The notes beneath the pieces are model-generated. The model was given only the letters and a program-made list of their open reading frames with translations. It did no database searches and had not been told where the DNA came from. Below are positions 46,765 to 58,278 of a DNA stretch of 64,000 nucleotides, piece by piece. Each line of letters begins with the position of its first letter. The first letter of the stretch is position 1. The translations under genes were made by a program, and so were the position numbers. The stretch lies in the NCBI GenBank assembly GCA_001466705.2, contig LATX02000175.1, positions 310,001 to 374,000 on the forward strand, written 5' to 3'. Source of the DNA: Moniliophthora roreri. Its lineage: Eukaryota > Basidiomycota > Agaricomycetes > Agaricales > Marasmiaceae.

Positions 46765-48923
46765 ATGTCTATGATGCCAGACCTCGAACCAGGAAAGAAA
46801 CCAAAACGCGTTCTCGTTGTAGGAGCAGGAGCAGCAGGGATGGCTTGTGCAGACACCCTAGCTCAACATCCAGAGCGGTTCGACGTGACTCTTGTAGAGG
46901 CACAGAGCCATTGTGGTGGACAGATGTTTTCAATCCCGATCAATAAGGAGAGGCATGGGGCGGAGTGGTTGAATCAGGGTGTACAAGGGTAGGAGGCGAT
47001 CTCATTAGAGCACTAGACCGTGCGCTGAACCAGTGTTTTCATGGTGTATAGAGGCTCGAATATCTATCATCATACATTTCATATGTTTGGCAAGCTGGAC
47101 CATCATCCTCAACCGTGAGCCCCATGGTGGTTTCCATTTCCGAGTAAAAAGCTGACTCCACGGATAGAGTTGACCTACAGGTTTCATTCGGCAAAGGCAA
47201 CACGGTTGGTCTGCACTTCCCTTTGCTAGCATTATCTCATTCTGCTGCAGTTCTGGACCAATGTCTTCCCTACGAAACTAGTTGAACGCCATGCTAATGA
47301 AATCAAACGCTTCGCATGGGTAATCAAAGTGATGCGGTGGTTCGAAATCTTTTTCGCTATAATCCCAATCAAAATCAGTCTGAGGATGTTTTTGTTTTCG
47401 GATGAGTACGTACATTCTCCTCTACACTCTAAACCTTCTTTTGACCGATATGTACTATACGTAGGTTCATCAACTGCATGGTATATCCCAGGTGAGCATT
47501 CTTTCGTCGATATGTCAATTGGCTGCCAATTCCCGAACGCTCAGCTTGGCTTTATTTCTCGGTACTGGGAACGCAACACCCAACCTTCCAACTGTTATGA
47601 TGGAACGGTTATACACATCCCCTACTTACGGGATGTGGTACCCTATTGATCCCAAGATGCTCACATCCAACTTCCCACCAATGGTCGTTTTCCCCGAAGC
47701 TTCACGCGTCTATGCTGACTGGAAAGACACGTTGGAGAAGAAGGGCGTCCATGTTCGTCTTTCGACGGAGGTTACACAAGTCATATCGCGGTCGAGGAAA
47801 GGGGTGAAGGTTGCATTTCGACCGAGTAAAGGCTCAAAACAAAACACCACAGCTGACCAGAAGCAGAATACTTCGCCTATTGAGGGGGGAGAGGTTATCG
47901 AGGATTACGACGAGATCGTAATTTGCACCCTGGCCGACACTGCAAAACGAATTTTAGGCAAGCAGGCGAGGTGGATCGAGAACAAAGTATTGGGAGCGAC
48001 CAAGTGGAGTGATGATGTTACTGTTACACATAATGTGCGTTTTGCTCTCTTTTTCCCTGCCTGGCGACTGTAAAAAAAATTGATATGCTCGATGGGTAGG
48101 ATGCCGGTTATATGAAGAAATGGTACGAGGTGGGGTTCAATAGAGACGTTGAACAGTTGGCGGTGAGCGACCTGGGTGGCAGGGATGAGACCAAGCGTAT
48201 CGAGGAGGCGAAGAAAATCTTCAAGCCGTATGTGTTTATCTATACTCTATTTCATTTGACAGCTGACGATTGCCCTTCAACACAGAATGTATTATATCAA
48301 GCAAACGCCGGCAGACCCTCGGAAGCTTGAGATGAGCTTTGATTGTTCGGCGTTTCAATATCAGCTGGATAAGGTGTGTTACTTACACCTTGCAATATCG
48401 AGGATTCAACTGACATCGCTATGGGGCAAATCCAGGATTTACCGTTGGATAAGCATATTTTCCAGGTACGCTCTCAGGTTGAAGGCGGGGTTGTATGGGG
48501 AGCTGATCCACAGTTGTATAGACGATATTCTTGAACAAGAAACACGAGGAGACGTGGTCCAAGCAGGAAATTGCTCCTGATAAAATCAGTTCGTATCCTT
48601 CTACTCTTCTTATTGGGCAGTATCTTATACGTCCCTCTTACAAAGTTGCGGAAAACTGGTGGCATCAACTCTGCCATTCATACACCCACTACCTCTTCGT
48701 CGTACCTTTACTCTTCCTGCTCAATGGCAAGAAGTGCACAACGTTTGCAGGCTCGTGGACATTGGTGAATGCCCATGAGGTAGCAGTTATAAGTGGTGTA
48801 GCGGCTGCGTATACCCTTGGGGCAGAGTATCCAAAGGAGCTGGAGGAAGACGGGTTTGCTAGGTTGTGTTTTAGGTTATATCTGCTTTTGGTGCATTGGA
48901 GGTGGTTCAGAAGGAGTAAATAG
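46765..48923 (+). CDS. FAD/NAD(P)-binding amine-oxidase-like oxidoreductase, 528 aa
   Basis: Eleven exons join in frame: 46765-46988, 47052-47114, 47168-47204, 47251-47405, 47465-47491, 47545-48034, 48100-48227, 48286-48373, 48436-48465, 48522-48588 and 48646-48923. The N-terminus has a dinucleotide-binding strand-loop-helix RVLVVGAGAAGMACADTLA with GxGxxG and the acidic end VTLVEAQSHCGGQ, typical of flavin amine oxidases and related desaturase-like enzymes. Later blocks are GMWYPIDPK, DYDEIVICTLADTAKRIL, YTHYLFVVPLLFLLNGKK and GSWTLVNAHEVAVISGVAAAYTLGA, the last being an FAD-closing region. There is no signal peptide; one C-terminal hydrophobic stretch may touch membrane. The substrate is unknown. 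Confidence 0.82.
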
Positions 48924-49338
48924 CGGGTGCCTGTGCCTTCCCGCGAGGATGATGAGGAGGTTAGGATCACCTGTCACCTGTACTATAACAAAGCGGAATT
49001 ATCAATGTGAATGTACACTTTTATTGTGAGCGGGTTCGTCCATGGTGCTCGAAGCACTTTCTTCTCAGCTTGCATCTTGGGTTACTTATCATGTGCTGCT
49101 CTTCTCGTTTCATGCTAACTCGAAGTGCAAGCGCTCCCAAGCTGCTCAAGAGCACCACAAATCTCTAATGCAGCGGTCGCTGATAACGGAACGCCTTTTG
49201 GAATCTGGGCACGTCGTCATTTATGTCTACGCCAGCCTCCACGCGTCTAGAATTTAGGATTTTTCAATTGACCAAGGCGTTCAGGGTCACCACATGAAAA
49301 TCTTGTACATACCGTGTCATTTCCGAGGAACCCCGGGC

Positions 49339-49602
49339 GGGCGCATCAGGATTTCCCTTCTCAATTCCGGCCATTCTAACCAGTTCAGTACAATCATTTG
49401 GTCATACAATAAAACTATATCACATTAATTTCCAGTAGCTACAAAGTGGAAAGTGGGGAGGAGGGTTCCCAGACCCCTGAAAGTGAGTTACTGAAATTTG
49501 TTTACTAGTGTCCTAATGCACAGAAAACATCAATTGAATCTAGCAAAAAGCTAGGAAAGTTGTGGAAAGCGGGGAGCAAGATGGTGATTTCCTGATGCGC
49601 CC
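49339..49602. mobile_element. Candidate MITE-like element, 264 bp, 13-bp terminal inverted repeats
   Basis: The left end at 49339-49351 reads GGGCGCATCAGGA, and 49590-49602 is its exact inverse complement (TCCTGATGCGCCC); further G/C bases match outside. The inside is non-coding and AT-rich. Its left part is similar to 19981-20106, so the sequence exists at least twice here. I see no clear target-site duplication. Small size, terminal inverted repeats and more than one copy fit a non-autonomous DNA transposon; a chance inverted repeat is the alternative. Confidence 0.5.
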
Positions 49603-51816
49603 CCCCATTACCATATCACCATATCACCCTGGTATCACCACGCCGTCGGGATTCGGATGTCGGATGTCGGATGAGCCCCTCGACGAGCACCAACCAATGG
49701 ATGGAATCCGACGCGGTTGTCGTTAGGCTTCGTTAGGTCGACCGGAGTCGTGCTCGGGGCTTTTCCGTGGACATCTTTTCGACGTTTATGTATAACGGCG
49801 GTGGGTGGTATATCAGCCATTATTTGTTCTATCTGACCGAATTTAACTGTTATATGTATTTATGCCGACTACATCCTGTACACAACAGGTTTAACGGTTA
49901 GAGACTTGAAATGCACAACTAGATCAATGTCCCGCACCTGAGAGCCCTCTGTCTAATCTCCCTCCATCTGAGTGGCTTCAAACATCGTATTCCCAAAGTG
50001 ACATTGCATCTTGAAGGTTGATAAGGTGGCTTGAGACCTGCTGATGGGATTGAAGGTGAAGAAGAGGTCAGCAAAATTTTCACCGTGGGGGGTTGTTTCA
50101 TTGTGAAGCGCTGGTTTAGCGCCCATCCGCCGGACGCGGATTGCTCTCTTGACCACCACGAAGCCCTATCCGATCCGCTAGAAGTCCTACCAGTGACGAA
50201 TCAAAGTCATGAGATGAGCCGAAGAATGTACATACGAGCTCTGGGCTCTCCAAACCAGTGCTGTGCCTCTATACTCATGACCTGGTATAATCTTGGCACT
50301 TGGAACATCCCGCAAAGAAGCAGCCTCGGCCGTTCATCGGATATCACGTTCATGCTCTTCTTCCTCTTGCTTGTCATGTTAGACATCTCATTCTTACACT
50401 TGCACACTATCGACATTTACGCTACACAAACATCTACGCGTCAGATGTTCCTTCCAAGCGCAAAAGAAGCTTGGAAGACTCGAGAGGACTTTCAGGATCC
50501 GGAGACTTGGCGAGTCCAAGTGCGGGAGCCGAAGATGCGGGGTATGTCTTGCTCTAGTTCCGACCCTGACTTGAGCATCTTATTGTTACGTTAGGGATAT
50601 CCGTTTCTGTGAAGTGACTGAAAGAAAAAGTTTCAGGATGTGAACAGCGGTAGGAGGGGGAGTTGATGTTGGTGATGTCAAATAATCTATGTCGCTTCAA
50701 GGAGCAAGGGGAGGCCGCCCATAATTCGAGGAATATACGTGTCGAAGATAAAACGAATCAGTTGGTGGCGTCTTGAATATGCACTAGTCACTGCTGGCGT
50801 CCCCGTCGGTGTGTTATCGCTGAAGATGCGGATTTCATTAGGATTTACATGAGGCGGTTATATCGGATTCCGGATAGTTGGGCGCGCTGGCGTCGGCGAA
50901 AACGAATGTCGAGCCTGAGCAAGTAAGGTCACAAATGTCGCCGTTGACGCGAAATGTCAGGAGCGGGTACGACCCGGAAACGAGTCGGAGTGCCAGCGAT
51001 CGAGAAAGAAAAATAATTGACGGTTAGCTGTCGGAGTGTGTTTCATGTTGAATAAGAGCAGGCTCAGGGAGGATCTGAAAATAAACAATGGGAGTCTGAA
51101 AGGACCAAAAGGTGACAATGCAGGCCAGGTGGAATGGTTTTGGGATGCATCCGATGTCGTGCTAAAAAGCGAAGAGAAGGAGTTGAGTCAGGTTGCGTTG
51201 TGAATCCGATTAAGGTGGGCTTTCCAAAGAATGCACTGCGTTCCCACCGGCATTCAAGGAGGAGAAGTAGAAAATATAGCGAGTATTGAGAAGCGAAGCA
51301 CTAATAATGGTGGAGGTTAAGCTTTGCCGTTTTCGTCGCGTGTTGCTGACTGCTGTCAGCTTGTTCCCCATGATCACTTTGTGGAAATGATATGAGCTGA
51401 TGCGCTGATGCGGGGTATTGAGTGGGGTGCAAATCGGCTGAATTGGAATCAAATTTTTATTTTATTTTCCGGGTTCCTTGGACTACCAGTGCTTCCTGAC
51501 CATCGCTACAAAGTTGAGCTTCGGTTGTAGGACATGCTGTTCTTGCTCATCAAAAGTCCAGGACGAGAACAACTTGGACACTAGTCTGGTGACCTACGAG
51601 ACTTGGCGAAGCGAACACCGCAGACAGCGCTCAACCCTGCTGCAATATCCGTTCGACCGAAAAAAACAGGGTTTGTCTTCATCAATTCTTGATCGGTTGA
51701 ATTTGCACAAATATGATCCAAACAATCGAGAACAAGTCAAATACGATTGCAACCTCGTTCTGGTCCTTCCGGAGGTCTCTTTCTTCCTGACCATCATCAT
51801 CGTCATCGTCCTACCC

Positions 51817-51824
51817 TATATATA
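51817..51824 (+). promoter_or_regulatory. TATA box of the acetate-transporter-type gene
   Basis: TATATATA lies 42-49 bp before the ATG at 51866, followed by a CT-rich stretch (51826-51865), a common layout for strongly expressed fungal genes. Confidence 0.5.
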
Positions 51825-51865
51825 CCACTCTCCTTCCTCATCTTTCTACTCTTTCTGTGACCGCC

Positions 51866-52935
51866 ATGTCCGATATCGAGAAAGGAACTTCTAGGGATGG
51901 TCCCGTTCAAGCTACTTCTCCCCAGAACGGGTTGGGAGACGATGTTGCTTACAGACTCTCTCCAACGAGTCCTGTAAAGAACACTATCGCTAATCCTGCT
52001 TCGCTGTGCGTTCTTCTCTTACGCTTTTTAATATATCGGTAAAATTGGTCTGACCCCGTGGCGTTCTAACAGTGGTCTATTCTCCTTCGCATCAACCACG
52101 CTTATCCTTTCTCTCTACAACGCCGGCGCTCGTGATATTGACACTCCAAACGTGGTCATTGGCATGGCTCTCTTTTGCGGAGGTCTCGCTCAGCTCCTCG
52201 CCGGCATGTGGGAGTTCCCCAAGGGTAACACTTTTGGAGCCACAGGTGAGCTTTTGCCTGCTATTCCCGCTTCGCTGTCAATGCCGTCCCGAATACGCGC
52301 CTTTGTGCGTCAACCCCATAAGGCTGCGCAACGGCCGCATGTTGTCCCTATTGCTCCTTGGGGCGATCGGGGTTCACGTGCATGTGCTTTTGTTTCTGAT
52401 CATTGTGCTAACTTTACTTTTTACTCAGCCTTCTCGTCCTATGGCGCGTTCTGGCTCTCTTACGCTACCGTCTTTATTCCCGGATCTGGTATCGCCGAGG
52501 CATACACTTCAAAGAGCGGTCAAATGAGGGATGCTGTCGCAATTTACTTGATTACCTGGATGATTGTCACATTCCTACTCTTGTACGTTTTTTTTTTACT
52601 TCAAGTGTGCTCATATAATTAAACTAATATACCATTGACAGTATCGTCTCGTTGAGGAAGAGCGTTTCCTTCATGGCTCTCTTTGGATTGCTCACCATCA
52701 CCTTCCTGTTATTGTCTGTTTCTGATTTCACCAGAAAACCCAAGTGCGTAAACTCCGATTTCGATTCCAGTTGTCATTTTACTTACCTCAACCTTTAAAC
52801 AGCGTTGCCAAAGCCGGAGGTGTCTTTGGTGTTCTCACCGCTTTTGTCGCATACTACATTGGTTTGAGCGAATTGCTCACCGCAGAAAAGAAGGCTGTCG
52901 CTCGTCTGCCTCTCGGCGTCTTCAAGCATGATTAA
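51866..52935 (+). CDS. GPR1/FUN34/YaaH-family acetate/ammonium transporter, 233 aa
   Basis: Exons 51866-52005, 52073-52245, 52429-52582, 52642-52743 and 52803-52935 join in frame. The family signature is plain: NPASLGLFSFASTTLILSL, then VVIGMALFCGGLAQLLAGMWEF, AFSSYGAFWLSYA, YLITWMIVTFLLL, SVSFMALFGLLTITFLLL and GGVFGVLTAFVAYYIGLSELL, giving six membrane helices. Members such as yeast Ady2/Ato proteins move acetate or ammonium across the plasma membrane. The length suits the family (190-280 aa). The hydrophilic front carries Ser/Pro-rich sequence and the C-terminus is short and basic. The second intron is unusually long for this window (183 bp). Confidence 0.9.
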
Positions 52936-53287
52936 TTCCAGCTTTATAGTTCTTGTCTAGCTTCGCCTCGATTCTATTCCCTCCATTTTGGCCCATTCTA
53001 CAATATGCTCGCGGTGAGGAAATTTTTTGAGGGAATGGGACTACACGTATACCTTCGCTGTCTTTTACCTCTTTCATTCCACGTGTAACGTTAAATTAGG
53101 ACCTTAGGAGGCTTCACCTCTAAAATTAGTATCTGACATTGCGTTCAGTATTGGTGATCGTGATTCGCGAAGTATATTTGCTGTCCCGACGAGTGTCTGA
53201 CGGGGTGGGATCAATATTGTCTGTCGAACAGTTACGTCGTCCATAGACATTGACAGCCTAACAACTTCAAGACATTTATGTCGTTTA
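52936..53287. other. Convergent 3' region
   Basis: 3' flanks of the transporter gene (+) and the esterase gene (-). No other feature is seen. Confidence 0.4.
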
Positions 53288-54374
53288 TCAATATGAGGGG
53301 ATTCCATGAGAGATGTTGTAGGATAGCTCTCTGTTTGGGACGATTGGCAACAAATTGATACCGAGAAGCCCAAAATCAGCGTTCATTAAGTCTGCGACCA
53401 TCCTATTAAAACCTTATCAGAACAAAGTCTCCATAATACGAGTATATATATTACCTTCCAAACACAATCTTTCCTTTGTTGTTCACGTCTATGAGGATCA
53501 ATCATATAGAGGACTACATCCCGAGAAAAATGGGACGAATACGCACGGACAGCACCCGTTCCGGAATACAACCTGCGTGACGCTTCATCACCAAGGGATT
53601 CGCAGTACTTGAGGCTCGCACCATGGAGATCCAAAATATGCGTCTTTGTTTCCTAAACAGACGGTCAGACACTGTGAGAAAGCATGCGTACAAACACGTA
53701 CACGAGCCACCGTTTTCGTTTCCTCTGCCCAAGGCGCCAATTCATCAGCAATCTTTCCATCTTTACCAAAACGGCGAATGACAAGGGGAGTAACCAACAC
53801 CGGTTCTGCTTTCAATTCCTTGATTTGATTCACCATGGTAGTTAGATTTCTGCCCATGGATTCTACAGTTCCGCGGTTTCTGTCGTTGTGTCCGAATTGG
53901 ATCGTGACAATCGTTCGGCGAGCTTTGGCAACCTCTTCTTTGATGATCTTGACTGTGATATAGGACAATGAATCAATCAATGAGAAAGGGTATAGGACTT
54001 TGAAATACACAATTTACCTGACTTCTTCCAATGGCCCTTTGAGACGAATGTACCGGTACTAGTACTAGGCACTGCGGTATTGAAGCCTGCGAACATTACC
54101 CATCAGTGTGGTCGTGATAGACGCAAGGAAGCAAGAATTGCTACATGGTGTCTTTGGCTCCAAAGACCCCCGTATTCCTGCATCTTCATTCCCGCAAAAT
54201 CCATTCCCCCAGCCCATGCTTCATGAATGTCAATAGAAATGAAAACTTCATTCAGCAGAGATTGGCGTACGATATAGATGTAGTGCTGTCACCAATCAGC
54301 ACGGACGATGCGGGTAGGCTCACAGCAGCGGCGGTGAGCCAGAAAAAGGAGGCGATTGTCAGGAAGCGGTACAT
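53288..54374 (-). CDS. CE12-type (rhamnogalacturonan acetylesterase-like) SGNH esterase, secreted, 250 aa
   Basis: Seven exons join in frame: 54374-54271, 54218-54145, 54086-54018, 53952-53702, 53652-53547, 53488-53455 and 53402-53288. A signal peptide (MYRFLTIASFFWLTAAAVS) is followed by the SGNH block I (LIGDST), GWGNGFC, FNTAVPSTSTGTFV, block III in TIQFGHNDR, VTPLVIRRF, ILDLHGASLKYCESLG and a final HVNNKGKIVFGRMVADL. This matches CE12 enzymes that remove acetyl groups from pectin. The catalytic His would be in HVN. The Asp normally three residues before it is Gly in this model. The exon-5 donor (GTGCGT at 53546) was chosen because it makes the His codon, so the missing Asp may reflect a wrong border. 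Confidence 0.78.
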
Positions 54375-55140
54375 GTTGCGAGATGGGTGAACCGTATAAC
54401 AAAGAGTGGATATGTATCCTCTGTATTTATGGCAAACGGCTTTTCGAATACAGAAAGCCACCGCTTTTACTCTTGAAAAATGTCCTGAAGGGTTTGAGAA
54501 TGACTTTGCTCAAAAGTCGCGTATGTGGAATGAACGGGTTATGGCGGCGTTCTTGGCCTTCAATAGTATACTTTCCGGTACGGCCCATAACCTTCACTGA
54601 ATCATAGGAAAGCTTTTCTGTCCAATTCCTGTGAGGAAGCAAGGTTTTCGTGGAATCGTCTCTGTAAGGAAGATGACGACTTGCCTCGAACGTCAAATCT
54701 GAGTCTCTCCATTTGGGCATCGTTGCCCTGAATCAAAAATTCACCCTATCCCATCTCTTGCGTAAAATGGCTTCTGGAATCACGAGTACTAGAGTTAGAT
54801 TAGTTATTGACAAGCTAAATTAGCTGCTCATTTGACATTCAATGAGGAGGGGAGAGCTCACCGGGCTTTGTAAAGCTTTTGAATACCTCCACTGAGCGAA
54901 TCTTGCAAGTGACTGACGGCCCAGGGAAGGGGTAAACAAACAAGCGCGTCGTTCCCAGGCCTGGTGACTCTCACCACGACTTTATTGACGCTCATGGGCG
55001 TTTTTCTCATGGGGCCTCTGCCAATTGCAAATTCCTACGGTCAATAAGTAGGGAAGGAAAAGAAACTTAATCAACAGTAGGCGATCTGATTCTACCAGAA
55101 GATAAAATATTTATTTATATTCCCTTTTAGTAGATCAAAT
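54375..55140. other. Intergenic upstream of the esterase gene
   Basis: The promoter side of the CE12-type gene. A frame at 54427-54720 (-) has no recognised content. Confidence 0.35.
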
Positions 55141-56863
55141 ATGCCAAGAGGGCTACAGAAACCCATGATTCTTTTCTTCGAATTCCTCGACGGTTGTACA
55201 AAGCATTTCACCACCGGGGGGAAAGCTCTTGCAGCATTTAAAAGGGTCGGAAAGCAACCATCGCCTCCGGATATCGTAGAACCTTCTGCAAAATCGCAAA
55301 TTGCCTTGAGGAGCATTGCGTCCATATCAACTCCAAGATCGCACGACGAGTGCTACGCTCCCGAGCGTGACTTTTATCAAGAAGCATCGGACAACCCTCG
55401 CTCCTTGTACCAACTTTTTCATGGAATGAGTCATCGCTCTCGACGAAGACTCACACCTCATGTCCCCCTCCAACTTTCCCGACAGAGTTTGCTTTGTCCT
55501 TCCGGTCCTACTCACAGATCCCACTTGCTGTATCGACTCCCAGGCGGAAGTCGGCGATTTCAACCTCGTATAGAAGAGCTGTGCCGTCTCGTTATTCAAG
55601 TATGATTGAAGATATTGGACGGCCCACAGGTGGAATACATAACGCTTCGCCAGTGGACTATACTGTTTGCATCCGTATTTTTGCCTACAAATGAAGGGTT
55701 CGCGGAAGCACTCTCAGTGATGTGGCTACCCGAGGATCAAAGGGATAAAGTCGCGTCTAATTTGATTCGATTCATCAGCCGCGTAACTCGTCGTATACAG
55801 AATATGGAGGTTGACGCGCATGAAATCAGTGATCAAGAGGCCAATCTCACCTACATCTCGATGCTGGACGCTGGGATCATCGTGGTCATGCTTAAGGCCA
55901 GCGGTCTCCATGCGCCCCCTCTTAGTGCCACCGAACGGATATATGATGCGCTGGTAGAAGTACTGAAAAGGCTACCCAGATACGTGATGTACTCATCTGT
56001 TTCAATCAAGTTCTGGCAGGTTATGAAGAAACTGGACCGTGAGGAACTGGATGACGAGTGTCCTGAAGAGATGAAATCCGAAGACTAATTCTGGGCAGTT
56101 TGGGAGCAGACCAGAGACATGGCGGACGATTTCCGAGGCATGTTCAAGGGTTTGAAGAACCAGGAAACATCTGAATTTTCTATGTGCGAGTACGGACTCG
56201 TGAGTATTGTCGCTGTATCTTCTGAGTTGCACTCTTAACAAGTCCGTTAGTGTTTTCTGAAAGTCGAAGAAAAAAGCGGACCAGCAGGCCTGTTCACGCT
56301 GTCACGCAGTGCAACATTGATCTATAAAGTGCGCTCAGACGAACAGGAAGGTCGTGCACACGACGCGAGTGTCCAAATATGGCTGAGATTTTGAAAGGTT
56401 GGCATATTATAATTGAGTCTCCGAAATCGTCTCATCGCATTAAATAGGCGGCACACCACCATCCAGCGACCTGGGACTATGCCCTCTTCAAGATACTCCT
56501 CAAGTGCCATATGCTCCATCACTCTGCACTTCTGCATAGATATGTGCCGAATTCAACTTGACACTCCTCTCTCACACGGGTGCGTATTCTAAACCGCCGG
56601 AGGATGCAGAACTACGAAAATTTGTCTGCGTTCCCTTCACAGGGGACACTACCAGGTGGCCGAACATCAAATTTTTCAATCTGAAAACATTCAGGTGTGC
56701 CTTCAGAGACGTGTTTACGGAACGGCAATGCAAGGAACTCAGGTGCGCCCTTGAAAAAGCCGAAGTTTTGACAGTAGTTGGTGTTGGTTTGTTCCACGCA
56801 ACCCTGGCGGAAGAGATGTGGGCAATTTCGGATATGTATCCCTTAGAGGTCTTTCGGAAATAA
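55141..56863 (+). pseudogene. Decayed MYND zinc-finger protein gene
   Basis: Consecutive + strand frames 55141-55605, 55606-56088 and 56558-56863 resemble pieces of one long protein of the kind mushrooms have many of: a helical front (SQIALRSIASIS; KVASNLIRFISRVTRR; AGIIVVMLKASGLHAPP) and a MYND finger in the last third. After a GTGAGT...TTAG intron at 56200-56248, one frame reads ACSRCHAVQH, then a stop where the finger should continue with Cys, then SIKCAQ. The preceding exon is in another frame at that point. So at least one stop and one or two frame breaks interrupt it. The downstream piece (AELRKFVCVPF, CKELRCALEKAEVLTVVGV) fits the family's C-terminal region. I call it a pseudogene with moderate trust; sequencing errors or unseen introns could explain some breaks. 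Confidence 0.45.
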
Positions 56864-56945
56864 CTGTGCTGTCTTCCGGACGGTACAGATACAAACTGAT
56901 GAATCCGAATAACGTTGTATCATACTGGATTAAAAATAGCGATTG

Positions 56946-58278
56946 TTAGGCCATTGGACAAGCGACCATGTCATCAGTCGAAAGCAGGCCATCCTTTAAC
57001 TTGCAAAGATCCATCTTCAGCTGCGCAAACAAGGCTACCTTGTCCGGTATCTGCAGAATGGGCTTGTTATTAGGCCGATGATCAATATTGTCCCTTGACC
57101 AGCAGCATTTACCTGGTAGCCTTGTACTTTCCCTGACGTGCATGGCAATGCATAAAATAATGTCTCCACTTGCTGAGAGCCACCTAAATGGAGGAGATAT
57201 TAAATAACTGGGCCTGAAGCAAACCTCAAATAACATGACGTACCTTGGTGGACTAATTTATAATTTTGCAGGCCAGGCTTAAAAGCTTTTATTCGTGCGG
57301 TTTTATTGGCCTTGTTTCTCATGACATACTTGAGGACTAGCTTGCTGGTGTGTAGTCCTACGAAGGCCACGAATCGCGGACGGTAACGGGAAATTTTCCG
57401 GAAGAGTGGCGCTATACCTGCTATGAACTCCGAGTCTTTTAGTTCGTTTGCCTATCCAGACACCACTTTTCAGCATTACAAGCAGTTTCATCTGCGCAAG
57501 TGACGTACCTCGGCTGTTGGACGATCGACCATATTTGTCTATAGCCGCTTTGAGCGGGGTAGCAGATGAAGGAGCGTTCGTACACGTACCAAACCAATGT
57601 AAAATCGTTCTGGGAGCGTATGGTCCTCCGTCGGCGGAACTTGCTTGTTTGTAAGGCCTACGTGACGCAGGTGAGTGATGAGTACGTCGACGGACGCGGC
57701 AAAAAGTCGCCAACCAGACAGATGTAGGCATTTCCAGAAATGGTTTGAAGAGTGAGCAAAGTGATGCCCTAATTCAGCGGATCGTCTCCCTGGACTGATC
57801 GATGGTACTTGAATAAGTAACTTGTGAATTCGGTTTGGACGGGGCAGCTCACTTGATGCCGCAAAAGACGACTATTACAATGACGTGTTGAGTAGCCATC
57901 CAGACAGAAGTAAATTATGGACCTACTGTCTAGTCCCTCCTCCAAACAGTCATTTATTGGACGCAGATGTGCATACTTTTCAGGTGCCGCGTATTGCCTG
58001 GGAGTGGCGACACGCCTTCGTTTTTTTGCCGGTGTTCCTGCAGGCGATCTTTGCCCTTCGGCATCCAATTGTGCATCGTCGTCAGCACATGCTTCTATAG
58101 AGTCTCCTTCGGTAGTTTTATGGCCAGTCTCACGCGAAATAAGCAGACTCCGACCGGGAGAATGTGAGTTGGTCTGGTAACTGAATTTCACCAAGGATTG
58201 CTGAAAAGAGTAAAGAGTTTGAAGCCCTAAAGACTCTGAGTCGTTATGTTCGTGGTCAAGGCTTTGAGCGCAATCCAT
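56946..58278 (-). CDS. thp1: Mug/TDG-type G/T(U) mismatch DNA glycosylase, 310 aa
   Basis: Eight exons join in frame: 58278-57927, 57871-57853, 57794-57715, 57657-57590, 57538-57509, 57451-57244, 57183-57113 and 57050-56946. Removing these introns restores the complete family pattern: KYAHLRPINDCLEEGLDIVF, the catalytic-loop motif GINPG, then RRSAELGHHFAHSSNHFWKC, LPERFYIGLTNMVDRPTAE, RFVAFVGLH, VETLFYALPCTSGKVQGYQ and a final KVALFAQLK. Enzymes of this family (bacterial Mug, fission-yeast Thp1, animal TDG) remove uracil or thymine paired with guanine and start base-excision repair in the nucleus. The front has a likely nuclear signal, AKKRRRV. Without splicing the region looks like fragments, so it could easily be missed. 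The ATG at 58278 is used. Confidence 0.88.

Larger units (their letters stand above)
48924..51865. other. Gene-poor region with a MITE-like element
   Basis: Apart from the inverted-repeat element at 49339-49602 no gene is supported. The longest frame (50031-50594, +, 187 codons) lacks a recognised domain and overlaps another open frame (50300-50557). Short tandem GGATGTC copies occur at 49656-49671. Confidence 0.4.

Noticed and set aside
50031..50594. 187-codon open frame in the gene-poor region
   Set aside because: There is no domain, no clear ATG support and a competing overlapping frame, so it looks like chance.
57303..57731. 142-codon frame in the glycosylase region taken as a separate gene
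   Set aside because: It runs through three introns of the glycosylase gene in the wrong frame. Splicing restores the conserved family sequence in another frame.
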